64,000 nucleotides of DNA, from contig NZ_FOFB01000001.1 in assembly GCF_900110645.1 (NCBI RefSeq), positions 186,001 through 250,000 on the forward strand. Direction: 5' to 3'. This stretch comes from Neolewinella agarilytica (GTDB taxonomy: Bacteria; Bacteroidota; Bacteroidia; Chitinophagales; Saprospiraceae). The position numbers and the translations under genes are program-made. Under the pieces are notes generated by a model. The model was given only the letters and a program-made list of their open reading frames with translations. It had not been told where the DNA came from and made no database searches. Positions within the stretch are counted from its first letter, which is position 1. Each line of letters begins with the position of its first letter. This document shows positions 43,517 to 52,206 of the stretch, piece after piece.

Positions 43517-45451
43517 ATGCAGAATCGTTCCGTTATCGACAACGTCAAGCCGCAGATCAACAACGGCCGATTTATGATCCAGCGGGTCGTAGGGGAAAAG
43601 GTCAACGTTAGCGCCAGCATCTTTGGGGACGGACACGATTACCTGCGCGCCGTAGTAGAGTATAAAAAAGAGGGTACCAAAAAGTGGACCACCGTTGAAA
43701 TGGCGGACCTCGGTAACGACGCCTGGAGTGCTTCCTTCACCGTTACCGAACAGGCTATTTATCAGTACCGGATCGTTTCCTGGGTGGATCACCTGCTCAC
43801 CTGGTACCGGGGCTTCAAGAAAAAACAGGCGGACGGGCAGCCGATGGGCGTTGAACTGGCCATTGGAGGCAACCTGCTCACGGAGGTCGCCAAGTCACTA
43901 GCCAAAAGCAAACAGGCACCGGTTCGGGCGGCCATCAAAGAACTGGGCCAAAAGGACGAAGGCAGCGCTACCGATTATGTTCTCGGACCTGTTTTCGGAA
44001 AAATTGTTCAGGACTATCCACTGCGTAAGTTCGAAACCACTTACGACCACAATATGCGGGTAAAGGTCGGTCGTCTGCGCGAGCGTTTCAGCAGCTGGTA
44101 TGAGCTTTTCCCCCGTTCTGCCAGTCAGGACGTCAACCGCACGGGCACCTTCAAGGACGTAGAGCTCTTACTGCCCCGCATTGATGAACTGGGCTTTAAT
44201 GTGTTGTACATGCCGCCCGTCCACCCCATCGGCCGCAAGAACCGTAAAGGCCGCAACAACGCCACCACGGCGATGGAAGGCGAGCCGGGCAGCCCCTGGG
44301 CCATCGGCGCCGCCGAAGGCGGCCACAAAGCTATCCTCCCCGAACTGGGAGACATCAAGGACTACAAAGCCCTGATCCACAAAGCCAAAACAGAGTACGA
44401 CATCGACGTAGCCCTCGACCTGGCTTTCCAGTGTGCGCCGGACCACCCCTACATCGAGGACCACCCCGACTGGTTCATCTGGCGGCCGGACGGCACCATC
44501 ATGTACGCCGAGAATCCGCCGAAGAAATATCAGGATATTGTCCCCATCAACTTCGAAACCGAAGACTGGAAAGCGCTTTGGGAAGAACTGCTCAGTGTTG
44601 TTCTCTACTGGTGTGAAGCTGGAGTGACCATCTTCCGCGTAGACAACCCCCACACGAAGCCTTACCGCTTTTGGGAGTACGTTATCGGGGAAACCAACAA
44701 AAAATTCCCCGACACCATTTTCCTGGCCGAGGCCTTTAGCCGGCCCGCCGTAATGACGGAACTGGCCAAGCGGGGCTTCCAGCAAAGCTACACCTACTTC
44801 ACATGGCGGACGACTCCGCAGGAAATGAAGGAATACCTGACCGAGCTGACGACAACCGACCTGGCGGACATCATGCAGCCGAACTTCTGGCCCAATACGC
44901 CCGATATCCTTGCCTTCGAGATGATGGGTGCCAACAGCAACCAGTTCGTCAAGCGGCTGTTACTGGCCGCTACCCTCTCCAGCTCCTACGGCCTTTACGG
45001 CCCGAGCTACGAGCTGATGGAAAACCGGGGCAACACCAACGGTAAGGAAGAATACTACGACTCGGAGAAGTACATGGCCCGCCATTACGACTGGAGTTAC
45101 CGCAACCGGATTACGGATGCCTACACATTGATCAACCACGCCCGGAATAATAACCCCGCGCTGCAACAGACGAACAACATCCGCTTCACCGGCTCAGAAA
45201 ACGGCAACCTGCTCAGCTTTGTGAAGTGGGACGAAGAACGGACCAACTTCATCTGGACGATCGTCAACTTCGACCAGCACAATCGCCAGGGCGGTCACGT
45301 ACACGTGCCCCAGGACCTGCTGGGGCATGACGGCTTCCGGGTAACGGATCTGTTAACCGGCAACCAATACTGGTGGAACGGCCATTCTAACTACGTGGAC
45401 CTTGACCCCGGGCAATGGCCGGCGCATGTGTTTAAGGTGGAGTTTAGCTAG
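43517..45451 (+). CDS. glgE: Alpha-1,4-glucan:maltose-1-phosphate maltosyltransferase
   Basis: A 644-residue GH13_3 enzyme that extends alpha-glucans using maltose-1-phosphate. An N-terminal immunoglobulin-like domain (~1-105) and helical insert precede the (beta/alpha)8 barrel. Signature pieces are YMPPVHPIGRKNRKGRNN, nucleophile Asp in VTIFRVDNPHTKPYRFWEY, and acid Glu in FLAEAFSRP. Length is within the family range. No treS or mak gene is adjacent. A TTAATTTCG sequence 32 nt upstream of the ATG may be its -7 element, immediately downstream of the MITE. Confidence 0.95.
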   Translation: MQNRSVIDNVKPQINNGRFMIQRVVGEKVNVSASIFGDGHDYLRAVVEYKKEGTKKWTTVEMADLGNDAWSASFTVTEQAIYQYRIVSWVDHLLTWYRGFKKKQADGQPMGVELAIGGNLLTEVAKSLAKSKQAPVRAAIKELGQKDEGSATDYVLGPVFGKIVQDYPLRKFETTYDHNMRVKVGRLRERFSSWYELFPRSASQDVNRTGTFKDVELLLPRIDELGFNVLYMPPVHPIGRKNRKGRNNATTAMEGEPGSPWAIGAAEGGHKAILPELGDIKDYKALIHKAKTEYDIDVALDLAFQCAPDHPYIEDHPDWFIWRPDGTIMYAENPPKKYQDIVPINFETEDWKALWEELLSVVLYWCEAGVTIFRVDNPHTKPYRFWEYVIGETNKKFPDTIFLAEAFSRPAVMTELAKRGFQQSYTYFTWRTTPQEMKEYLTELTTTDLADIMQPNFWPNTPDILAFEMMGANSNQFVKRLLLAATLSSSYGLYGPSYELMENRGNTNGKEEYYDSEKYMARHYDWSYRNRITDAYTLINHARNNNPALQQTNNIRFTGSENGNLLSFVKWDEERTNFIWTIVNFDQHNRQGGHVHVPQDLLGHDGFRVTDLLTGNQYWWNGHSNYVDLDPGQWPAHVFKVEFS

Positions 45452-45468
45452 GTAATTCAACAATGGCG

Positions 45469-46719
45469 TCAGCCCCAGGCCTTGTCCCGGGCTTTTGTCC
45501 GTTTAGGCCTTTGGGGGAAATAACGCCTGATGAGTGCAGACCGGGCCCGCCAGGGAAGGGCCGAAAGAGCTTGATTGAGCAAACTTCTTGTAGAGGGTGG
45601 AAATTGGTATGTCCCTGAACAGGCAAATGCGTGCAGTGCCCGACGATCACCAGAACAAACGGAATACTCATTGCTCCAGGATTCTTCTGCATATAACTCC
45701 TGCTGCCATTCTGCCCGCTCCCCGTTGGGAAGATAAACCGATAACAGGGCCGTAGCCGTAACGCCTAAAGATTGTTCGTGGGTAGTTACCGTCGCCGTGA
45801 TGGTTTTAAAATGCTTGATTTCTGTAATCTTAGTTACATAGGTGCTATCGTTCACCTTTACCTTCTTTTTGATCTTTTCGACGTAATCCAGCACCTCCTT
45901 TTCATAGACATCACAACTACTACTGGAGTACGGGCCATCTATTCCCCGGCTTAGGTAACTAACTTCTGCAAACAGGTCCACCCGGCGGCCATTATCGGTC
46001 ATCACAATCTGGGTCCAGCCCCTGTTTGTTTCGTTCAGGCTTTGGGTACTTTCCGCCAGGATGCTATAATAATCAGAGTCCGGGTGGGGAGCCAGCAGAA
46101 TGCGGAGAGTACCTAATTCTCGTAGCTGGCTGAGCGTGTCTGCTAAAGTTGATGTCCTTTCAGGAAGGTATTTCAGGGCATTATTGTAGTGTTCGAAGGC
46201 GGCCCGGGCAGCGGGTTTTTCTCCCGCAAATGCAGCGGGCAGACTTGGTCGGGCTTGCGCAAGGAAGTAAGCACCAGCCTTTCGGCGGGCTTCTTCCCGT
46301 TGTGCTTCCAGCACGGCAGGGCGCAGGCCGGGGTGGCGTTCGAGCTCTTTTGTATCCGGCAGGTATTCCACCAAATCGAGGCTTCTGGAATACAGATTTT
46401 GATAGAGGGTGTACAAATGTATCCAACGCCGCTCATCGGTCGTTTTTCTGAGTTCCAGAGCGCTGGCGTAGTCGCGGGATTGTACAGCGGCGTAAGCGTC
46501 CTCGAATTGCAGGAGTGCCTTTTGTCGGGCCTTACTGTAAGGACGTTGGGCGCTGACGCGGGTGCAATGTTTTAAGGCGACGGCATAGGCGCGGTCGTAC
46601 TTTCCTTTTTCCAGCAGCCTGGGAACGCCCACACAGCCAAACAGGGTAATGGAGCAAAGGAAGAGGAGGATCTTCGAATAGGACAAGGTTTCAGATGTTG
46701 GGGTAAGGCGGGTCTGCAA
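45469..46719 (-). CDS. Hypothetical lipoprotein with helical N-terminal region
   Basis: 416 residues. Lipoprotein signal LFLCSITLFGCVGVPRLL. Residues ~35-190 are helical with a TPR-like flavour (GKYDRAYAVALKH, FEDAYAAVQSRDYASALELR), followed by a beta-rich region (residues ~205-350) and a basic, Arg-rich tail. No family was recognised with confidence. It is convergent with glgE 17 bp away. A one-mismatch bipartite motif lies in the TPR-like part. Confidence 0.78.
   Translation of the reverse strand: MQTRLTPTSETLSYSKILLFLCSITLFGCVGVPRLLEKGKYDRAYAVALKHCTRVSAQRPYSKARQKALLQFEDAYAAVQSRDYASALELRKTTDERRWIHLYTLYQNLYSRSLDLVEYLPDTKELERHPGLRPAVLEAQREEARRKAGAYFLAQARPSLPAAFAGEKPAARAAFEHYNNALKYLPERTSTLADTLSQLRELGTLRILLAPHPDSDYYSILAESTQSLNETNRGWTQIVMTDNGRRVDLFAEVSYLSRGIDGPYSSSSCDVYEKEVLDYVEKIKKKVKVNDSTYVTKITEIKHFKTITATVTTHEQSLGVTATALLSVYLPNGERAEWQQELYAEESWSNEYSVCSGDRRALHAFACSGTYQFPPSTRSLLNQALSALPWRARSALIRRYFPQRPKRTKARDKAWG
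46549..46567 (-). repeat. Bipartite motif, one mismatch (coding copy)
   Basis: Minus strand TTGCACCCGCG-TCA-GCGCC, one T-to-C change in the core. It encodes Cys-Thr-Arg-Val-Ser-Ala in the helical lipoprotein. Confidence 0.6.
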
Positions 46720-46885
46720 AACACAAGGTAAGGTGGACAGTCGCTTGCTTTCGTTACGAAAAGATTAAAATGAATGCCTGGCTTTCCAGTTAGAGCGCAA
46801 GACAGATTATCGGCTATTCTCGCGGCTCACTGGTTTACTGCACCGGCAAGAAAACCAATCTTCCAGCGAATTTTCGCTAAATCCA

Positions 46886-46917
46886 TTTGCCCACCCCACC
46901 CGCATGATTTACCTTTG
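46886..46917 (+). promoter_or_regulatory. Promoter with -33 TTTG and -7 TACCTTTG
   Basis: TTTG at 46886-46889, a 20-bp spacer, and TACCTTTG at 46910-46917, then GTCGT and the ATG of the Fe-S oxidoreductase gene. It is the best two-part promoter in the window and predicts a leaderless message. Confidence 0.6.
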
Positions 46918-46922
46918 GTCGT

Positions 46923-48269
46923 ATGCTACAATCGATCATCTTCTGCCTGGTAGCCGCGGCAGCTTTAGGTTACTCCTTTTACCAGTTCCGAAAGGTATAC
47001 GCTAATATAATGATGGCCAAAGCCGAGGCCGTTGAGGGCCCGACGGGCGAACGCTGGAAAAACATGATCCTGGTCGCCTTCGGCCAGAAGAAAATGTTCA
47101 AGCGCATGATTCCCGCCGTACTGCACTTCATGCTGTACGTGGCTTTCGTCTTTACGCAGATTGAACTGATTGAGATCTTCATTGACGGCATCTTCGGCGT
47201 TCACCGCTTTTTTGCTGATGGGCTAGGAACATTTTACAACTTCATCATCAGCACCATCGAGGTACTGTCCGTGCTGGCATTTATCGCTACGGTAATCTTC
47301 CTCGTTCGCCGCAACGTGCTCTTCATTCCACGTTTCAACAAGCCGGAGATGACCGGCTGGCCAAAGCTTGACGCAAACCTCATCCTGATCTTCGAACTCA
47401 TCCTGCTCGTGTGCATCTTCACGATGAACGGCACCGATGAAGTACTGCAGGGCATTGACCCGGCGCACTACCCGGATACCAACCTGGCGGTTACCAGCTG
47501 GCTCGGCCCCGCTCTCTTTGGCGGTCTGAGCGAAGGCACCCTTAAAGTACTGGAGCGCGTAGGTTGGTGGGGACACATCGCCATGGTCTTCGTTTTCCTG
47601 AATTACTTGCCCAAGTCGAAGCACCTCCACATTCTTCTCGCTTTCCCGAATACCTATTTTGCCCGCCTGGGGCAAAAGGGCCAGATGGAAAACATGCCCG
47701 AGATCATGAATGAGGTAAAATCCATGATGGGCCTGGGCGACCCCAATGCTCCGGAGCCGGACATGAACGCCGAGCTACCTGAATTTGGCGCTAACGATGT
47801 TTTCGAGATGAGCCGCATCGATCTGTTGGGTGCTTACAGCTGCACGGAGTGCGGCCGTTGTACCTCCGTGTGCCCGGCCAACATCACCGGTAAAAAGCTT
47901 AGCCCACGTAAGATTGTCATGAACCTCCGGGATCGCTCGGAGGAGGTAGGCGAAAAAATTCGCTCTGGCAACACCGAGTTCTGCAAAGATGAGTCACAGC
48001 CTTTATCCGCTGACAACTTCGATGATGGCCGTAACCTCTGGGATTTCATCAGCCGGGAAGAGGTTCACGCCTGTACTACCTGTAACGCTTGCGTGGAAGC
48101 CTGTCCGGTATTGATCAACCCGCTGGAGATGATCCTGAAGCTTCGCCGTCACGAAATCCTCACTGAAGCTGCCGGACCGCAAGACTGGCTGCCCCTCTTT
48201 AACTCCATCGAGAACCAGCAGCGGGCCTGGAGTGTGAGCACCAGCCGGACGGAGTGGATGAATGAATGA
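46923..48269 (+). CDS. Membrane-bound 4Fe-4S oxidoreductase subunit (HdrC/NarI-like fusion)
   Basis: 448 residues. The N-terminal half has six likely membrane helices, in the style of the quinone-interacting NarI/DsrM domain (residues ~1-240). The C-terminal half has two 4Fe-4S ligand sets, CTECGRCTSVCPAN and CTTCNACVEACPV (~300-405). It would pass electrons between the quinone pool and its partner, the CCG-domain protein whose gene follows but is separated by the four-helix-bundle cassette. The electron donor is unknown. Confidence 0.9.
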   Translation: MLQSIIFCLVAAAALGYSFYQFRKVYANIMMAKAEAVEGPTGERWKNMILVAFGQKKMFKRMIPAVLHFMLYVAFVFTQIELIEIFIDGIFGVHRFFADGLGTFYNFIISTIEVLSVLAFIATVIFLVRRNVLFIPRFNKPEMTGWPKLDANLILIFELILLVCIFTMNGTDEVLQGIDPAHYPDTNLAVTSWLGPALFGGLSEGTLKVLERVGWWGHIAMVFVFLNYLPKSKHLHILLAFPNTYFARLGQKGQMENMPEIMNEVKSMMGLGDPNAPEPDMNAELPEFGANDVFEMSRIDLLGAYSCTECGRCTSVCPANITGKKLSPRKIVMNLRDRSEEVGEKIRSGNTEFCKDESQPLSADNFDDGRNLWDFISREEVHACTTCNACVEACPVLINPLEMILKLRRHEILTEAAGPQDWLPLFNSIENQQRAWSVSTSRTEWMNE

Positions 48270-48296
48270 GGGAATGGGAGAATGAGGGAATGCATA
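48254..48296 (+). repeat. GAATGAG-type short array, left flank of cassette
   Basis: Units such as GAATGAGG, GAATGGGA and GAATGAGG begin in the last codons of the oxidoreductase gene and run to the AT-rich cassette. The inverted counterpart is at 48903-48965. Confidence 0.7.
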
Positions 48297-48339
48297 AAAA
48301 ACTAGAAATTCGATAATTACTAAAACTAGCCGTCTGAAA

Positions 48340-48882
48340 ATGGGAAAATTTAAAGCAATGATATTAGACTTGCTATACTTATCCGCTGATGAAGCACCAG
48401 ACCCTGATTTCAGTATTGAGAATTTCGTTTTCGAAGAGCTTCCTGTAGATAAAAATGACACTCAACTATTGGCAGACCCTCAATCTGAATATGGAAAATC
48501 TACAAAGAAGTCTAAGGAAGAATTTGTTACCTGGTTAAAGGCACGAACTAAAAAAGCGGCCATAGAAATTATAAATCTGATGGAAAATACTGGAAATTCT
48601 CCGGGACTAAATGTTGTAAGATACCAGCTGATCAAATCTTCAACTTCATCTGCCGCTAATTACCGAGCCGCTTGTCGTGCCAGATCCGTAAAAGAGTTCT
48701 ACGCAAAAATGTGCATCGTAGTCGAAGAAACTGATGAAACAGTGTTCTGGCTGGAAATTCTAAATGACTCAAAAATTAAAGTTGACAAATCCACCATTAG
48801 TAAACTCCAAAAGGAATGGACTGAAATTCTAAAAATAATGGCTAAAGCAAAGCACAACGCTTATCCCGCAACCAAGAGATAG
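48340..48882 (+). CDS. Four-helix-bundle protein (S23/IVS-encoded family)
   Basis: 180 residues. Residues ~58-165 show the family pattern: a first helix, VVRYQLIKSSTSSAANYRAA in place of the canonical L-x-R-S-x-x-S-x-x-A-N-Y-x-E-A, then SVKEFYAKMCIVVEETDETV and FWLEIL. The same fold includes the retroelement accessory protein Avd. An N-terminal extension of ~55 residues (ADEAPDPDFSIENFVFEELP) is unusual; the start is thus uncertain. Codon use is far more A/T-rich than its neighbours, and the gene sits inside an operon between inverted short arrays, indicating recent insertion. Function unknown. Confidence 0.82.
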   Translation: MGKFKAMILDLLYLSADEAPDPDFSIENFVFEELPVDKNDTQLLADPQSEYGKSTKKSKEEFVTWLKARTKKAAIEIINLMENTGNSPGLNVVRYQLIKSSTSSAANYRAACRARSVKEFYAKMCIVVEETDETVFWLEILNDSKIKVDKSTISKLQKEWTEILKIMAKAKHNAYPATKR

Positions 48883-48902
48883 TAAGCTAAGATTGATTCA
48901 CT

Positions 48903-48965
48903 CATTCCCCCATCCCCTCATTCACTCGTCCCCTCATTCACTCATTCACACATTCCCCCATTCAC
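48903..48965 (-). repeat. GAATGAG-type short array, right flank of cassette
   Basis: On the minus strand GAATGAGT, GAATGAGG and GAATGTGT units form an inverted counterpart of the left-flank array. It ends directly at the ATG of the CCG-domain gene, whose promoter, if any, was replaced. Confidence 0.75.
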
Positions 48966-48966
48966 T

Positions 48967-49749
48967 ATGACCGTCAAAACCATGGCCCAATTCGCTGCCG
49001 AAGAAAAACAGCCCGAGATCCTCTTCTGGGTAGGCTGTGCGGGCAGTTTCGATGACCGCGCCCAAAAGGTAACCCGGGCTTTTGCCGAGATTCTTACCGC
49101 AGCGGGTATTGAGTTTGCCGTTTTAGGCGACGAAGAAGCCTGCACCGGAGATCCGGCCCGGCGGGCCGGTAACGAGTTCCTTTATCAGATGACGGCCCTG
49201 CAGAATATCGAGGTACTCAATATGTACGGCGTCAAGAAAATGGTGACGGCCTGTCCGCATTGTTTTAATACGATCAAGAACGAATACCCTGCCCTCGGCG
49301 GACACTATGAGATCGTACATCACACCCAGCTCTTGCAGCAGCTCATCGACGACGGCCGGATCAAGATGACCGGTGGTGGCGAATTTAAAGGTAAGCGTAT
49401 TACCTACCACGATAGCTGTTACCTCGGGCGTGCTAATGGCGTCTACGAAGCTCCACGGGAAGTACTGCAGTCTTTAGATGGTCAGCTCGTAGAGATGAAG
49501 CGCAGCAAGACCAACGGTCTTTGTTGTGGCGCCGGAGGCGCGCAGATGTGGAAAGAAGATGAGAATGGTGATAAGCGCATCAACGTGGAAAGAACCGACG
49601 AAGCCCTGGCCACCGGTGCCGAGGTGATTGCCGTAAACTGCCCCTTCTGCCTGACCATGATGACCGATGGCGTAACCGGCAAAGAAAAACAGGACAGCGT
49701 GATGGTTTATGACCTGAGCGAGATGATTGTGCAGCAGATGGCGAAGTAG
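48967..49749 (+). CDS. CCG-domain Fe-S protein (HdrB/LldE-like)
   Basis: A 260-residue soluble protein with two cysteine-rich CCG domains. The first is WVGCAGSFDDRAQ followed by CPHCFNTIKNEYP; the second is HDSCYLGRAN, then GLCCGAGGAQMW and NCPFCLTMM. These coordinate a non-cubane Fe-S cluster that handles thiol/disulfide or hydride chemistry in heterodisulfide-reductase-type complexes. It is the natural partner of the membrane 4Fe-4S protein upstream. Confidence 0.9.
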   Translation: MTVKTMAQFAAEEKQPEILFWVGCAGSFDDRAQKVTRAFAEILTAAGIEFAVLGDEEACTGDPARRAGNEFLYQMTALQNIEVLNMYGVKKMVTACPHCFNTIKNEYPALGGHYEIVHHTQLLQQLIDDGRIKMTGGGEFKGKRITYHDSCYLGRANGVYEAPREVLQSLDGQLVEMKRSKTNGLCCGAGGAQMWKEDENGDKRINVERTDEALATGAEVIAVNCPFCLTMMTDGVTGKEKQDSVMVYDLSEMIVQQMAK

Positions 49750-49770
49750 TTTTAGCCAAAGAATGTTTCA

Positions 49771-49790
49771 GTCAAGCAGTCAAATAGTCA
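49771..49790 (+). repeat. AGTCAAR short array (left)
   Basis: GTCAAGCAGTCAAATAGTCA, three units of an AGTCAAR-type repeat, 20 bp after the CCG-domain gene. An inverted set stands at 50012-50041. Confidence 0.6.
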
Positions 49791-49874
49791 CTTCTGCTCC
49801 TTGTTTACTTATTTTCAATTGCAAAAGCTTAGCGCTTTGAGAAGTAGATAAACTGCTCTCATAATAGCTCCCCA

Positions 49875-49893
49875 TTGCACCTGCGGAAGCGCC
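49875..49893 (+). repeat. Bipartite motif TTGCACCTGCG-N3-GCGCC
   Basis: Exact 19-bp match, N3 = GAA, in the middle of a 301-bp gene-free gap between converging genes. Preceded by CCCA, like the copy near recR. Confidence 0.85.
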
Positions 49894-50011
49894 CAAGTGT
49901 GTTCCATATGATTGTTTGGCAGTAGAGACCGGAAGAGCTACCGTGTAAAAGAAGGCAGGCTATCTGAGTCAACTGAATGAGCGAAGCAAGCATCCCAATC
50001 GCGGCAGCTAC

Positions 50012-50041
50012 TATTTTGACTCTCTGACTGTTTGACTATTT
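50012..50041 (-). repeat. AGTCAAR short array (right, inverted)
   Basis: On the minus strand it reads GCAAATAGTCAAACAGTCAG followed by AGAGTCAAAA, the inverted relation of the array at 49771. The two enclose ~220 bp without a gene. Confidence 0.6.
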
Positions 50042-50050
50042 GCATAAAAC

Positions 50051-51259
50051 CTACAGCACATTCAGCAAATAAACCAGCAGGAAGCTTAGCACCGCCAGTG
50101 CCAGCCCGCCTACGAATACATTGTAGCTTATCGTCAGCAACAAGTACTTTTTGTGCATTACCGCTCCGAGATCATAAAGATCTCTGGCGAGATCATCATA
50201 CAGAGCGTCCTGGTCCATTTTCATGGTGGCCATGTAGTCGATAAATTCTTCCTTTTCCAGTTTAAGGAAGTTACCGAAATACAAGAGACTTGCCTCTTTG
50301 CTTCGGATCAGTTTGTCCTTTTTGATCCGATACTCCGTCACACTGGGCCTGGCCGAGAACACCGCGAAAACGACCGCAGTCAGAGAACTGAGCAGCAAAC
50401 TGATGATCGGGATCAGGAACTCGGGATTTTCGTAAAAGGTTTCTTCAAAAAAGCTAAGACTCGCACCTGACACCGTAATAACGATAGACAGAATGATGGT
50501 GTTAATCGAGATCATCATGTTCGCTTTACCATCAGCGATCCGGCTAAGATTGATGTGATTTCTAAAGGCGGTCCGATACATGGTGTCAATGCCACGACCG
50601 AAGTTTTTACCTGTTTTTAGTTTTACCTCTTTCTCCCCGATTTTATAGTTTGATTGCTGCTGGTTACTAACGTTTTCCCGGCGGCGATCATCAAATTCTT
50701 CTTTTCCTGCGGTGGAGAGATAGTTGAAATTCAGCAGGAACTGCTGCATTTCCTCACCAAATTTCATCGGGTCACCTTCTTTTCCCTTTACGGCATCCCT
50801 TTCCAGTTGAAGCAGATCGGAGCGGCGGTCATAGCGTTTACGGCCTAACCAGCTCCAGGCAGCATCGTGGAGCAAGCGGACGGGAAGGGAGTCTTTTTCC
50901 CGGGCATTATAGGCTGCAGGGATCCAGCTTAAAACTTCCTGATGGTCGTTCACCAGGGCAACATCTTGCTCCTTTGCCCATTTTTCCAACTCTTTTGCGG
51001 AGCGATCAGCAACGTTCTTAGGGCCACCAACATAACCAAGGGGGTAGAAATAGCCTGCGATGGTAAGCAAGTCTGTTTCATCCTCACTCAAGCCGGAAGC
51101 CTTAGCCAGACTTTGGGCTTTGTCAGCTACTTCTTCGGCGTAGGCAAAATTATGAAAGAGGAATTTAGGCGCCAGGCCTTCATTAAAGCGCTGCTTTACG
51201 TAAGCCGCAGCAGATGAAATAACCTCACTATTTTTTGCCTGATCCTTGTCCTTACTCAT
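50051..51259 (-). CDS. Degenerate HD domain fused to Pycsar-type effector (PycTM/DUF5706)
   Basis: 402 residues. The N-terminal ~150 residues follow the HD phosphohydrolase fold (LFHNFAYAEEVADKAQSLAK ... LLTIAGYFYPLGYVGG), but the metal-binding His-Asp of the canonical FHDxGY is Tyr72-Pro73, and the later D-A-D is D-A-A (HDAAWSWLG), so catalysis is unlikely. The C-terminal part carries the PycTM pattern NHINLSRIADGKANMMISIN and three membrane helices (~247-266, 283-303, 373-398). In Pycsar defence such membrane effectors respond to cyclic pyrimidine nucleotides. No cyclase gene is adjacent. The start overlaps the SdiA-regulated gene by 8 bp. Confidence 0.82.
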   Translation of the reverse strand: MSKDKDQAKNSEVISSAAAYVKQRFNEGLAPKFLFHNFAYAEEVADKAQSLAKASGLSEDETDLLTIAGYFYPLGYVGGPKNVADRSAKELEKWAKEQDVALVNDHQEVLSWIPAAYNAREKDSLPVRLLHDAAWSWLGRKRYDRRSDLLQLERDAVKGKEGDPMKFGEEMQQFLLNFNYLSTAGKEEFDDRRRENVSNQQQSNYKIGEKEVKLKTGKNFGRGIDTMYRTAFRNHINLSRIADGKANMMISINTIILSIVITVSGASLSFFEETFYENPEFLIPIISLLLSSLTAVVFAVFSARPSVTEYRIKKDKLIRSKEASLLYFGNFLKLEKEEFIDYMATMKMDQDALYDDLARDLYDLGAVMHKKYLLLTISYNVFVGGLALAVLSFLLVYLLNVL

Positions 51260-52193
51260 CCGTCCGGTTTTTTGTTGGTCCCCCGTCCTTTCGGGTAAAG
51301 CTAGCAATTACTGCCTTACCTCCCCGACCTTCGCTACTAATGTAGAGATTTCCCTGCTTATCAAAGCAAATGCCCTCTGGTTGTTTGAAGGTCTTTTCTT
51401 TCAGTAATTCTATTTGCTTGATCTCACTTTCCCGGTTAATGACCACCATGATATTGCCAACCGACGCAATGACGTATACGTTTTTTGTCAGTGGATCAAC
51501 GGCAACCCCACTGGGCTTCAGATGAAAAGGCTTTTGTTTGCCGTAAACGATTTCACCTACGGCATATTCATCAATGTAATAGCTGGGTTGAGGCAACAAT
51601 TCTTCTTTCTTCAGGTCGTAGCTGTAGATGCCATGCCGGTAAGGCTCCGCCTCTGCCGGATTAAGCTCTTGTTCCTTGGGGACGATGAGCAAGTCTCCCG
51701 TTTCAGTATCATAGCAAATACCCTCTGTGTCGTTTCGGTAACTAAAGGCAGTCTCGAGTTTTTTGGCTTCGTATTCCTTTACTCCCTTTTCGTATTTCAA
51801 TTCATGGATATCTCCATCCCGTTCCAGCACGTAGATATTGTTACCGTTTCTGGCAACACCTTCATAGTCCCGGTCTTTACCAAACTTGAACTCATCTGTG
51901 ATCTCCCCGGTTCTGCTATTGACGACGAACAGCTTTCCATCTTCATCCTGAACACTGAGCAACTCTCCTTCCTTCATCCAGGGGGTAAGCCCACTGATTT
52001 CCACCAGATCTTCCGGCAGTTTCGTAACTAAAGGTCGGTCAAAGTTGAACGGGAAGCTATACTCTTTATCTACCTGATAGTGTTCAAGCTCTGGTGCTTG
52101 TGTATAGGTCACCAGGCCATAGCCTCCGGCAACAAGAACTACCACTCCGAGAATAATACCAGAGAGTAAATTGGGTTTATTTAGCAATGACAT
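51252..52193 (-). CDS. SdiA-regulated-domain protein
   Basis: A 313-residue protein with an N-terminal membrane anchor (residues 9-27, LSGIILGVVVLVAGGYGLV) and a six-bladed propeller of the SdiA-regulated/phytase-like type (EISGLTPWMKEGELLSVQDE, DYEGVARNGNNIYVLERDGD, FKQPEGICFDKQGNLYISSE). Probably periplasmic. An upstream in-frame ATG is rejected because the membrane anchor begins at MSLLNKPN and the operon spacing (13 bp) then fits. Confidence 0.85.
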   Translation of the reverse strand: MSLLNKPNLLSGIILGVVVLVAGGYGLVTYTQAPELEHYQVDKEYSFPFNFDRPLVTKLPEDLVEISGLTPWMKEGELLSVQDEDGKLFVVNSRTGEITDEFKFGKDRDYEGVARNGNNIYVLERDGDIHELKYEKGVKEYEAKKLETAFSYRNDTEGICYDTETGDLLIVPKEQELNPAEAEPYRHGIYSYDLKKEELLPQPSYYIDEYAVGEIVYGKQKPFHLKPSGVAVDPLTKNVYVIASVGNIMVVINRESEIKQIELLKEKTFKQPEGICFDKQGNLYISSEGRGGKAVIASFTRKDGGPTKNRTDE

Positions 52194-52206
52194 ACGTAGC
52201 CTTTGT

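Noticed and set aside
48340-48882. Diversity-generating retroelement accessory gene (Avd)
   Set aside because: Same fold, but no reverse transcriptase, template repeat or variable repeat was found nearby.
50051-51259. Complete Pycsar defence system
   Set aside because: Only the effector-like domain is present; no nucleotidyl cyclase gene lies in the neighbouring genes.
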